From positions 202,237-266,236 of the forward strand of contig NZ_SJDV01000005.1 in assembly GCF_004332155.1 (NCBI RefSeq): a stretch of 64,000 nucleotides of DNA, in the 5' to 3' direction. Of the stretch, positions 51,432 through 59,011 are shown in pieces. Position numbers and translations under genes: made by a program. The notes under the pieces were generated by a model. That model had not been told where the DNA came from and searched no databases. It saw only the letters and a program-made list of their open reading frames with translations. Positions within the stretch are counted from its first letter, which is position 1. Every line of letters starts with the position of its first letter. Origin of the DNA: Gramella sp. KN1008 (GTDB lineage: Bacteria; Bacteroidota; Bacteroidia; Flavobacteriales; Flavobacteriaceae).

Positions 51432-52043
51432 TTACAGATCTTCCAGTAGGAGCAAATATAAGTTTTTTGTACTACTTCCGTAACTCATGAAATCACCCTC
51501 TTTTTGAGTCTCAAAATTTTTAATGGTGGTGATATTGGAAGGGATTTGCTGTTTATTCTTGAATTTGATTCCTCTAAGGCCTTCGCCAATGGTATCTATC
51601 AACTGGCTGGTAGAGGAGAGGATTACGAAGTTTGCAGGAAGGTCATGCAGCTTACGCTCTTTTATCTGATTTGATGAAATTAGAATGGAACCATCGTTCG
51701 CAACCAGAAATTCGCAGGTAGAGAGGAAGAAATCTGCACTTGCCGAGGTATTGAACTTCAGGTTGTATGAATTGAACTTGCTTTTTAACTTATCATCAAA
51801 ACAGCAGCATTGCTTTTCATACCAGTCGTTCTCCATCAAAATATTATCGAATGCGTCCTGTATTTCCGCATCATCTATGCAATACAGAAATTTGCCCCCG
51901 TTATTCTTAAAGTTCATCATAAAGCGCTCATCGGTAGGTAGTTTTACCTCCGGCATGTACTTTCCTCTCTCAGCAGTCTCAGGTATATCCTGATCCTGAT
52001 CTGATTTGGGTTTTGGATTGAGAAACCTCTTGAATAGATTCAT
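51432..52043 (-). CDS. LUD-domain protein (LutC/DUF162-like)
   Basis: 203 residues, no signal peptide. The body resembles the LUD (DUF162/LutC) fold: ADFFLSTCEFLVANDGSILI, SSNQIKERKLHDLPANFVIL, SQLIDTIGEGL. No lutA or lutB partner is near, so lactate use is not implied. Its place between ftsH and cdsA is, to my recollection, typical for flavobacteria. Role unknown. A -7 box and a terminator in the 98-bp gap upstream separate it from ftsH. Confidence 0.75.
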   Translation of the reverse strand: MNLFKRFLNPKPKSDQDQDIPETAERGKYMPEVKLPTDERFMMNFKNNGGKFLYCIDDAEIQDAFDNILMENDWYEKQCCCFDDKLKSKFNSYNLKFNTSASADFFLSTCEFLVANDGSILISSNQIKERKLHDLPANFVILSSTSQLIDTIGEGLRGIKFKNKQQIPSNITTIKNFETQKEGDFMSYGSSTKNLYLLLLEDL

Positions 52044-52077
52044 AGAGTTTTGGGTATGGTTCCTACAGTCATTTTAC

Positions 52078-52085
52078 CAAAGTTA
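52078..52085 (-). promoter_or_regulatory. Predicted internal -7 element for LUD-cdsA-psd-ACBP
   Basis: Reads TAACTTTG on the minus strand (TAnnTTTG), directly after the ftsH terminator and 34 bp before the LUD start codon. No -33 box found. Confidence 0.45.
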
Positions 52086-52125
52086 AAAAATCTCAAATTA
52101 ACCTTTGTTGAATTTGAGATTTTTT
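52085..52125 (-). terminator. Terminator of rsfS-ftsH
   Basis: Perfect 15-bp stem (52085-52099 with 52111-52125, AAAAAATCTCAAATT) with 11-nt loop and T-run on the minus strand. It splits the apparent rsfS-to-ACBP run in two. Confidence 0.8.
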
Positions 52126-52141
52126 ACTTGGAACTTCTACA

Positions 52142-54202
52142 CTACTTATTAACCGAATCGTTTTCGGTCAATTCTTCCTTATCATCTGTATTTTTCCCCT
52201 TTGCAACAGGCGCTTCTTTGCCATTTTTGCTTTTTTCCTCGAGGGTGTTCTTTTCCTTTACAGGTTGTCCTTCTTCTTTTTCTTTGTTGAAGGGACGCTT
52301 CCCGAAAATCTTTTCAAGATCATCTTTAAAGATCACCTCCTTGTCCAGTAGAATCTCTGCCAGTTGTGTAAGCTTATCCTTATTGTGCTCCAGAAGGTCT
52401 ACAGCACGCTGATACTGGTTCTCGATAAGATTTGAGATCTCCTTGTCTATTAATTCGGAAGTCTTTTCACTATAAGGTTTCGTGAAGTTGTACTCACTCT
52501 GTCCTGAGGAATCGTAATAAGTTAGGTTACCTACAGCCTCGTTAAGACCATAAATTGTAACCATGGCCCGTGCCTGTTTCGTAACCTTTTCAAGGTCGCT
52601 AAGAGCTCCCGTGGAGATCTTATCGAAAATAACTCTTTCTGCAGCACGACCACCGAGAGCGGCACACATTTCGTCCAGCATTTGCTCAGGTCTAACAATA
52701 AGTCTTTCTTCAGGTAAATACCATGCGGCTCCTAAAGACTGGCCTCTAGGGACAATTGTCACTTTTACAAGTGGTGCGGCATGTTCCAGCATCCAGCTAA
52801 CAGTAGCATGGCCTGCCTCATGAAAGGCAATGGCTTTCTTTTCATCGGGAGTAATGATCTTGTTTTTCTTTTCAAGACCTCCTACTATCCTGTCTACGGC
52901 ATCAAGGAAGTCCTGTTTTCCTACTGCTTTGTTACCTTTTCTTGCTGCGATTAAGGCAGCTTCGTTACAAACATTGGCAATATCTGCTCCCGAGAATCCT
53001 GGGGTTTGTTTAGCCAGGAATTCTATATCCAGTTCATCTGAAACCTTTTTAAGAGGTTTTAAGTGAACTTCAAAAATTTCTTTTCTTTCTCTAAGATCGG
53101 GCAGGTCAACATAGATCTGACGGTCAAAACGCCCGGCTCTCATAAGAGCTTTGTCAAGTACATCGGCACGGTTGGTAGCGGCTACAACTATAACATTGGT
53201 ATTGGTGCCAAAACCATCCATCTCGGTAAGCAATTGGTTAAGTGTATTCTCGCGTTCATCGTTTGAACCTGAGAAATTGCTTTTTCCTCGTGCTCTACCA
53301 ATTGCATCTATCTCATCAATAAATATAATAGAAGGTGATTTTTCTTTTGCCTGTTTAAAAAGGTCTCTAACACGTGAAGCTCCAACACCTACGAACATCT
53401 CAACAAAGTCAGAACCTGATAATGAAAAGAAAGGTACTTTGGCTTCTCCGGCTACGGCTTTTGCAAGCAAGGTCTTACCTGTTCCCGGAGGGCCTACAAG
53501 TAATGCTCCTTTTGGGATCTTACCTCCGAGTGAGGTGTATTTATCCGGATTTTTAAGAAAATCCACGATCTCCTGTACCTCTTCCTTAGCGCCTTCAAGA
53601 CCGGCAACATCTTTAAATGAAGTCTTGACATCGGTATTCTGGTCGAATAACTTTGCTTTGGATTTTCCAATGTTAAAGATCTGACCTCCAGCGCCACCAC
53701 CAGCGCCCGAACTCATCCTTCTCATGATGAATATCCATACTCCGATTATTAGAATAAATGGTAATAATGCCCAAAAGAGTTCTCCCAGTACATCGTTGGA
53801 TGTTTCATAGGTCACAATCGTGTCCAGGTTATTCTCCTTTTTGATCTCGTTGATATCATTCTCAAAATTCTGAAGATCTCCAAACTGGAAACTATAAGTT
53901 GGGCTTTCTCCGGTAGGGAAGATATCGGGATCGGTATTTTTCTTATGGATTTCTTTTTGTTTGGCCTCCTCGGTGAGATAAACCCTTGCCAGGTTGCGGT
54001 TGATGATCTCAACTTTTTCAATATCTCCGTTTCTTAGAAAATCCTTGAATTCTGCCGGATTGGTTTTGGCAGGTTCAGAGAAACCGCCTCCGCCAAAAAA
54101 ATTTATGCCTAAAAATATGATAATGATCGCCGCGTAAATCCAGTAGGCACTGAATTTAGGTTTTTTGGGATCTAGTTTTTTCTTCGGTTTTTGATTCGCC
54201 AT
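52142..54202 (-). CDS. ftsH: ATP-dependent zinc metalloprotease FtsH
   Basis: Membrane-anchored AAA+ protease for membrane-protein quality control, 686 residues. Helices at about 18-36 and 141-160 flank a periplasmic domain. Walker A is GPPGTGKT (237-244), Walker [31 protein letters not shown]. The zinc site is HEAGH (461-465) with Asp536 as the third ligand. The C-terminal 50 residues are a Lys/Glu-rich, probably disordered tail. 21 bp after rsfS. Confidence 0.97.
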   Translation of the reverse strand: MANQKPKKKLDPKKPKFSAYWIYAAIIIIFLGINFFGGGGFSEPAKTNPAEFKDFLRNGDIEKVEIINRNLARVYLTEEAKQKEIHKKNTDPDIFPTGESPTYSFQFGDLQNFENDINEIKKENNLDTIVTYETSNDVLGELFWALLPFILIIGVWIFIMRRMSSGAGGGAGGQIFNIGKSKAKLFDQNTDVKTSFKDVAGLEGAKEEVQEIVDFLKNPDKYTSLGGKIPKGALLVGPPGTGKTLLAKAVAGEAKVPFFSLSGSDFVEMFVGVGASRVRDLFKQAKEKSPSIIFIDEIDAIGRARGKSNFSGSNDERENTLNQLLTEMDGFGTNTNVIVVAATNRADVLDKALMRAGRFDRQIYVDLPDLRERKEIFEVHLKPLKKVSDELDIEFLAKQTPGFSGADIANVCNEAALIAARKGNKAVGKQDFLDAVDRIVGGLEKKNKIITPDEKKAIAFHEAGHATVSWMLEHAAPLVKVTIVPRGQSLGAAWYLPEERLIVRPEQMLDEMCAALGGRAAERVIFDKISTGALSDLEKVTKQARAMVTIYGLNEAVGNLTYYDSSGQSEYNFTKPYSEKTSELIDKEISNLIENQYQRAVDLLEHNKDKLTQLAEILLDKEVIFKDDLEKIFGKRPFNKEKEEGQPVKEKNTLEEKSKNGKEAPVAKGKNTDDKEELTENDSVNK

Positions 54203-54223
54203 TCTGTCGTGCTATAATTAGAT

Positions 54224-54595
54224 TTAATAACTGGTTTCTATGGATGTGATCTTAGCGTCACCCCACAGACTTTCAATATCGTAAAATTCCCTGATATGCT
54301 TTTGAAAAACATGAACAACCACGTTAACATAATCCAGGAGCACCCATTCGGCATTCTCGCTTCCTTCAATATGCCAGGGTTTGTCCTTCAGGTTTTTACT
54401 AACTGTTTTCTGGATGGAATTTACTATGGCGTTAACCTGCGTATTAGAAGTTCCGTTGCAGATTATAAAATAATCACAAACTGTGTTTTCAATCTCTCTA
54501 AGGTCCAGGATATCAATATCATTCCCCTTAACTTCCTCTATCCCTTTAATAATATGTGCAATAAGTTGATCGCTGTTTTTTTCCTTTTTCGACAT
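54224..54595 (-). CDS. rsfS: Ribosomal silencing factor RsfS
   Basis: 123 residues of the RsfS/DUF143 family, which binds L14 and blocks subunit joining in starvation. Hallmarks are IENTVCDYFIICNGTSNTQV, KPWHIEGSENAEWVLLDYVN and VVHVFQKHIREFYDIESLWGDA. First gene of the rsfS-ftsH unit, divergent from birA; the pairing with ftsH suggests growth-rate control. Confidence 0.95.
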   Translation of the reverse strand: MSKKEKNSDQLIAHIIKGIEEVKGNDIDILDLREIENTVCDYFIICNGTSNTQVNAIVNSIQKTVSKNLKDKPWHIEGSENAEWVLLDYVNVVVHVFQKHIREFYDIESLWGDAKITSIETSY

Positions 54596-54613
54596 TAAAT
54601 TAATTTATTTACG

Positions 54614-54621
54614 CAAATTTA
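54614..54621 (-). promoter_or_regulatory. Predicted -7 element of rsfS-ftsH
   Basis: Reads TAAATTTG on the minus strand, a perfect TAnnTTTG, 18 bp before the rsfS start. The -33 region lacks a clear TTG. Confidence 0.4.
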
Positions 54622-54685
54622 TCATTTTTTGCTCTTTTAAGGCGATTGTTTACACAAGATTTAACGCCCTCTTTTTTATCTATAT

Positions 54686-55417
54686 ATGCGTATAATCAAA
54701 GTTGATGCCATTGATTCCACTAATTCCTTTGTTCGTAAGTTTTACGAGGGGAATAATGATTTTGAGCCTGTATGCGTCCGTGCCATAAGTCAAACCAGGG
54801 GCCGTGGGCAGCGAGGCTCCTTATGGCAGTCGAAAGCTGGCGAAAACCTTACATTTAGTATACTCTATCCTCAGCATAAACTGAATATCTCGCGTCACTT
54901 TTTGCTTAACGCTACCATTTCTCTGGCAGTTCTTGAATCTTTAGAGCAGCTTAAGATTCCCGATCTTAAGGTAAAATGGCCTAACGACATTCTGTCAGCC
55001 AAACTAAAAATAGCAGGGATCCTGATTGAGAATATCGTAAAAACCGAAGGAATTGTTGCAAGTATAATCGGGATCGGGCTCAATGTAAATCAAAAAGATT
55101 TTGAAAATCTTCCCCACGCTGGCTCTCTTAAGAGCATTACCGGTAATAGTTTTGATCTGGATGATTTACTGAATCACATTCTTCAAAGTATTGAGCAGAA
55201 ACTGACAGAATTCCCCGATCTAAACGGAGACCAGATACTGGAAAATTATGTAAGGCACATGTTCAGGCTTAATATAGTCTCCAGTTTTTCCTCTCCTCAA
55301 GGAAAGCATTTCAATGGGATCATCCGTGGGGTAACCACCGAAGGTAAACTGAATCTTGAAATTGAAGAAGGTGTTTTTAAAACATTTGACCTCAAAGAAA
55401 TTCAACTGTTATACTAA
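54686..55417 (+). CDS. birA: Biotin--[acetyl-CoA-carboxylase] ligase
   Basis: Attaches biotin to carboxylase BCCP domains. 243 residues: only the catalytic and C-terminal domains, without the N-terminal helix-turn-helix of regulatory BirA, so it should not act as a repressor. DSTNSF, the biotinyl-AMP loop GRGQRGSLWQS, LKVKWPNDI and IIGIGLNVNQ are present. Shared terminator downstream. Confidence 0.94.
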   Translation: MRIIKVDAIDSTNSFVRKFYEGNNDFEPVCVRAISQTRGRGQRGSLWQSKAGENLTFSILYPQHKLNISRHFLLNATISLAVLESLEQLKIPDLKVKWPNDILSAKLKIAGILIENIVKTEGIVASIIGIGLNVNQKDFENLPHAGSLKSITGNSFDLDDLLNHILQSIEQKLTEFPDLNGDQILENYVRHMFRLNIVSSFSSPQGKHFNGIIRGVTTEGKLNLEIEEGVFKTFDLKEIQLLY

Positions 55418-55423
55418 AAGAAA

Positions 55424-55445
55424 AAAGCCGGAATTTCCGGCCTTT
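55424..55445. terminator. Bidirectional terminator between birA and the SRPBCC gene
   Basis: GCCGGAA/TTCCGGC inverted repeat flanked by A-run and T-rich sequence, between convergent genes. Confidence 0.7.
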
Positions 55446-55448
55446 AAT

Positions 55449-55841
55449 CTATAATTTCGAAGCATTCTCGCTTAAAGTGTTGATAAACTTTTTCAAAGGT
55501 CCCTTGATCATCATACTCATCATGGGATTAAAGTTGCCTTCAAAATTCATAAATACCTCACTTTGGGAAGCCCCGGCATCTGAGATATGGACATCCAGGT
55601 TAAATGGAAATTTATCTGAGGTGGAACCAAGTCTTACAAGCTCCGGTTCTCTGGTTTCAGTTATTTTCAATCGTATTTCAGGCATTCCCTTTAACTGAAA
55701 AAGGAAGGTGTCCTGACTGATTGCTTCGAATTTTTCTTTGCTTTGGGGCATTAGCTGTTCATAGTTCTCAACGTTGGTGAGAAAATGATACATTTCCTGC
55801 TGACTTTTACTAGTACTTACTTTCTGACTTTCTAGTTTCAT
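55449..55841 (-). CDS. SRPBCC/START-like domain protein
   Basis: 130 residues from ATG 55841, 2 bp after the pyrE stop; the longer frame overlaps pyrE. The sequence has the helix-grip rhythm: KSQQEMYHFLTNVENYEQLM, LKGMPEIRLKITE, SEVFMNFEGNFNPMMSMM and a long C-terminal helix (KGPLKKFINTLSENA). Ligand and function are unknown. Cotranscribed with pyrE. Confidence 0.8.
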   Translation of the reverse strand: MKLESQKVSTSKSQQEMYHFLTNVENYEQLMPQSKEKFEAISQDTFLFQLKGMPEIRLKITETREPELVRLGSTSDKFPFNLDVHISDAGASQSEVFMNFEGNFNPMMSMMIKGPLKKFINTLSENASKL

Positions 55842-55843
55842 AT

Positions 55844-56485
55844 TTAGGCTTTCCAGTTGGCAGGATCTTCTCTCCATTTGCGAAGGGTCCCGGCTTCTTC
55901 TGCATTAATATAATTGGTGTTCTGTGCTGTTTCTATTAGGTGCTCGTAGTCGCTCAGGGTATGTAACTCGATGCCGGCTTCTTTAAAACTTTTCTCTGAA
56001 GTCTCAAAACCATAGGTAAAAATCGCGAACATGCCTTTTACATTGGCTCCCGCTTCTTCAAGAGCTTTTACCGCATTTAGGCTGCTTTTACCAGTACTGA
56101 TGAGGTCTTCTATTACCACCACGGTTTGACCTTCCTCGAGATTCCCTTCTATCTGATTTTTCCGGCCATGTCCTTTTGGTTCAGGTCTAACATATGCAAA
56201 AGGAAGACTTAGATATTCGGCAACCAGCATACCTATTCCTATGGCGCCGGTCGCGACCGCTGCGATTACATCTGGTTTCCCGTATTTTTCTTCGATTTGC
56301 TTCGCAAAATGCTCACGCACGTAATTTCTGATCATTGGATACGACAGGACGATCCTGTTATCACAATAAATAGGGGATTCCCAGCCACTTGCCCATGTAA
56401 AGGCTTGTTGTGGTTCTAATTTTATTGCTTTAATTTGCAACAAAAGTTCAGCAGTCTTTTTCGCTGTTTCTTTATTTAAAATCAT
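55844..56485 (-). CDS. pyrE: Orotate phosphoribosyltransferase
   Basis: Pyrimidine biosynthesis: orotate plus PRPP to OMP. 213 residues. The PRPP-binding motif is VVVIEDLISTGKSS, with the catalytic-loop RPEPKGHGRKNQIEG and IAAVATGAIGIGM upstream. Length normal. Its start codon is only 8 bp from that of the divergent Nudix gene, and a perfect -7 box lies at -6 to -13, implying a leader of a few bases at most. Confidence 0.96.
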   Translation of the reverse strand: MILNKETAKKTAELLLQIKAIKLEPQQAFTWASGWESPIYCDNRIVLSYPMIRNYVREHFAKQIEEKYGKPDVIAAVATGAIGIGMLVAEYLSLPFAYVRPEPKGHGRKNQIEGNLEEGQTVVVIEDLISTGKSSLNAVKALEEAGANVKGMFAIFTYGFETSEKSFKEAGIELHTLSDYEHLIETAQNTNYINAEEAGTLRKWREDPANWKA

Positions 56486-56490
56486 AGCTG

Positions 56491-56498
56491 CAAATGTA
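56491..56498 (-). promoter_or_regulatory. Predicted -7 element of pyrE overlapping the Nudix start codon
   Basis: Reads TACATTTG on the minus strand (TAnnTTTG) and contains the Nudix ATG (56494-56496). It ends 5 bp before the pyrE start codon. No strong -33. Confidence 0.4.
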
Positions 56499-57117
56499 TA
56501 AAGTTTTTGTAAATGATATTCCCATTATTCTTTCTACACAGAAAGAAATTGGTGAAAAATATACATCTTTTCCGTTAAAGACTGTGCGTTTTAAGAAGGT
56601 GGTTAAGAGAATTCTTAAGGGAAAATTAATGTACGTGAATCTTTATCATCCAGATGAGACCAAGCTGCTTAAATATCTCTTCAAGAAGATGAGGGTGGTC
56701 ACTGCAGCAGGAGGATTGGTGGTTAATCCTCAAAAAGAGATACTTTTTATTTACCGAAACAGGCGATGGGATCTGCCTAAGGGTAAGATCGAAAAAAATG
56801 AGGACGTGAAGACCTGTGCGATTAGAGAGGTAGAAGAAGAGACTGGTGTTCACGATCTTGAGATCACCCGATTTATTACAAGAACCTATCATGTATTTCG
56901 CAGAAAAGGGAAATTACGTCTAAAGGAGACCTACTGGTATGAGATGTATACTGAATATGACGGAGAATTGGTTCCGGAAGAGAGCGAAGGAATCAAAAAA
57001 GTAAAATGGAAGAATTTTGAAAAAAGCCAGAAAGCTCTCAAAAAATCCTATGCCAATATCAAGATGCTCTTTCCTGAGAAATACCTAGCGGGGAAGTCGG
57101 GAAACCGGGTAGCGTAA
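56494..57117 (+). CDS. Nudix hydrolase with N-terminal extension
   Basis: 207 residues. The Nudix box runs Gly97 to Val119 and fits GX5EX7REUXEEXGU exactly (Glu103, Arg111, Glu112, Glu115, Glu116). About 70 residues precede the Nudix fold (MYKVFVNDIPIIL, KKVVKRILKGKLMYVNLYHP) and look like a small separate domain. The substrate (nucleoside diphosphate derivative) is unknown. Its 3' end overlaps the convergent M14 peptidase gene by 33 bp. Confidence 0.9.
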   Translation: MYKVFVNDIPIILSTQKEIGEKYTSFPLKTVRFKKVVKRILKGKLMYVNLYHPDETKLLKYLFKKMRVVTAAGGLVVNPQKEILFIYRNRRWDLPKGKIEKNEDVKTCAIREVEEETGVHDLEITRFITRTYHVFRRKGKLRLKETYWYEMYTEYDGELVPEESEGIKKVKWKNFEKSQKALKKSYANIKMLFPEKYLAGKSGNRVA

Positions 57118-58836
57118 ATGAGCTTCCTCGTAATTTTCGGATTGCTTATGAAGCCAGTCCAATTGAGCATACCAGCTATTTCTGAAATTCGAATCGGTGC
57201 CCTTCTTTTCTTCAAATTCAGCCTGGAGTTCCGCATTTTCTTGCAGTAATTTTGTGGCTATATCCTCAAACACATACGGTGAAAAACCTTCCTTTTGCTG
57301 CAGGACTGTATCAAAAAAATTCCAGTTAAAGAAAGAATCCACGGCCATTGGTTCAAGAGTTTCCAGTAGATATCTCGCTCCATCCTGAAAAGTTGTGATG
57401 AGATAATCACCTTTCCTGAAATTGATCTTTTCAAGAGACTTGCTCACCTTTGGATCTTTATGAAGATAATGACCTTCATAGGGTGAATCAACGGTTTCAA
57501 AATCCTCTATCTTATAGATTTCAACCTCAATAAGAGTATCTCTGTCCAGCGTTTCCATCTTTATATCATTCATCTTTAAACGATCAATGACCTGCCACCA
57601 TCCCTGCGGAATTATATAAGCCCGGGGGATCTCTATCTCCTGGGTAACCGTATAATTGTCATAATATTCTATTTCCTTGCTAAAAGGTTTCTCACGGTTA
57701 TATTTTAACCTTTCCTGTCCTGTAACGTCGCTTGTAAAATTCTCGGCTTCATAACCTTTAAACTCTCTTTTGGAAGGATTCTCTTTATCCACTTCAAATC
57801 TCAGGTTATAATGGCGGTCCGTTAGATATTTTCTTCGTGCCTGGTTCCTCAGATCCTTTATCATAGAGGTTTCAGCATCGGTGATTCGAATCATTGAATG
57901 CATCAGCGCATATGTTCCTTTTACCCTTTTATCATACGGCTTGAGCATATGAGTTTCTACCATCATCCCAAGGGTGTTCCATAAAGTGGTATATCCCGTA
58001 GAATAACGTGGGTAGTCAAGGAATTGAGAAAAACCCTTTTCAGGAACCTCATTAAAGACATTTACATAGGGGGTAATATCCCATTTTTTCGCTCTCAGCG
58101 AGTCTTCCAGCGCGGGCATCATCTTTTTATGGATGTATTCTCCCAGATTCCCTCCTAGTTTATCGTGCTGTGTGAACAGGTGAGTTAGGGTGTACTGGTA
58201 GTCGGCACCATTGCTTACATGATTGTCAATAAAAACGTCTGGCTTCAGGTAATGAAAGATCTTATAAAAAGTCTGTGCGTTCCTGGTATCTGCCTTAATG
58301 AAATCGCGGTTAAGGTCATAGTTTCTGGCATTACCTCTAAACCCGTATTCCCTCGGCCCGTTTTGATTGGTTCGGGTAGTTGAATTCCGCTTTAAAGCTC
58401 CCCCAATATTATAAATAGGGATAGTCGCTATAATTGTATTTTTGGGTGAAGTTATGGAGTCGCCCGCCAGATCTCTGAAAAGCATCATGGTTGCATCTAT
58501 CCCATCGCTTTCTCCAGGGTGAATACCATTGTTTATTAGCATTATGCTGTGGGACTTTCTATACTTTTCCAAGTCTAGTTCTCCGGCAGGATGATAAACG
58601 GCCAGGTGAAGAGGCAGGCCGCTGTCTGTTTTTCCAAATTCCAGCAAGCTTACTTCATCGTAAGCATCTGCCAGTTGTTCATAAAAATTGATTACCCCGT
58701 AATAGGTGTCGGTTTCTTTTCCTGCCGATTTTTCAAAATGGGTCTCAAAATCATATTCCTTGATTAACCTGTATTTTGAGAAATCACAGGAGGTAAGGCT
58801 GATCAAAATCCCCAGTACCAACCACAATCTTTTCAT
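57085..58836 (-). CDS. M14 family zinc carboxypeptidase, lipoprotein
   Basis: 583 residues. Lipoprotein signal SLTSC (Cys17). Zinc ligands His106 and Glu109 (IHPGESDG) and His206 (FIDNHVSNG); substrate-binding RNYDLNRDF; catalytic Glu294 (VETHML). The catalytic domain (about 40-330) is followed by a long C-terminal region of unknown fold. Probably an envelope carboxypeptidase for peptides. The C-terminal 11 codons overlap the Nudix gene in antisense. Confidence 0.9.
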   Translation of the reverse strand: MKRLWLVLGILISLTSCDFSKYRLIKEYDFETHFEKSAGKETDTYYGVINFYEQLADAYDEVSLLEFGKTDSGLPLHLAVYHPAGELDLEKYRKSHSIMLINNGIHPGESDGIDATMMLFRDLAGDSITSPKNTIIATIPIYNIGGALKRNSTTRTNQNGPREYGFRGNARNYDLNRDFIKADTRNAQTFYKIFHYLKPDVFIDNHVSNGADYQYTLTHLFTQHDKLGGNLGEYIHKKMMPALEDSLRAKKWDITPYVNVFNEVPEKGFSQFLDYPRYSTGYTTLWNTLGMMVETHMLKPYDKRVKGTYALMHSMIRITDAETSMIKDLRNQARRKYLTDRHYNLRFEVDKENPSKREFKGYEAENFTSDVTGQERLKYNREKPFSKEIEYYDNYTVTQEIEIPRAYIIPQGWWQVIDRLKMNDIKMETLDRDTLIEVEIYKIEDFETVDSPYEGHYLHKDPKVSKSLEKINFRKGDYLITTFQDGARYLLETLEPMAVDSFFNWNFFDTVLQQKEGFSPYVFEDIATKLLQENAELQAEFEEKKGTDSNFRNSWYAQLDWLHKQSENYEEAHLRYPVSRLPR

Positions 58837-58890
58837 AAAGTTTTCTGAAAATATTGTCGTAAACTTACTTAAAAAGTCTGAAAGCAGCCA

Positions 58891-58904
58891 AAATCCTAGG
58901 ATTT
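58891..58904. promoter_or_regulatory. Perfect 14-bp palindrome AAATCCTAGGATTT
   Basis: In the 175-bp divergent gap between the M14 peptidase and the TonB receptor genes. It could be an operator or hairpin; a half-site-like GGATTT recurs at 58910-58915. Confidence 0.4.
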
Positions 58905-59011
58905 ATCTTGGATTTCAACAAGTGTTAAAGTATGGTTGCGAGTTTATCAATGACAGCTTTAAGGCTTTATTCTCTTAGATTTTAAACTAAATTGTAACAC
59001 AAACGATTGTT

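Noticed and set aside
53151..53684. Plus-strand open frame antisense to ftsH
   Set aside because: The minus strand carries a complete, motif-rich FtsH here; the antisense frame is Ser/Pro-rich shadow sequence.
54686..55417. birA as a truncated pseudogene because it lacks a helix-turn-helix
   Set aside because: All ligase motifs are intact; monofunctional ligases of this length are common.
58837..59011. Cobalamin or other riboswitch ahead of the TonB receptor
   Set aside because: No conserved box or multi-stem architecture can be drawn; only a simple palindrome is present.
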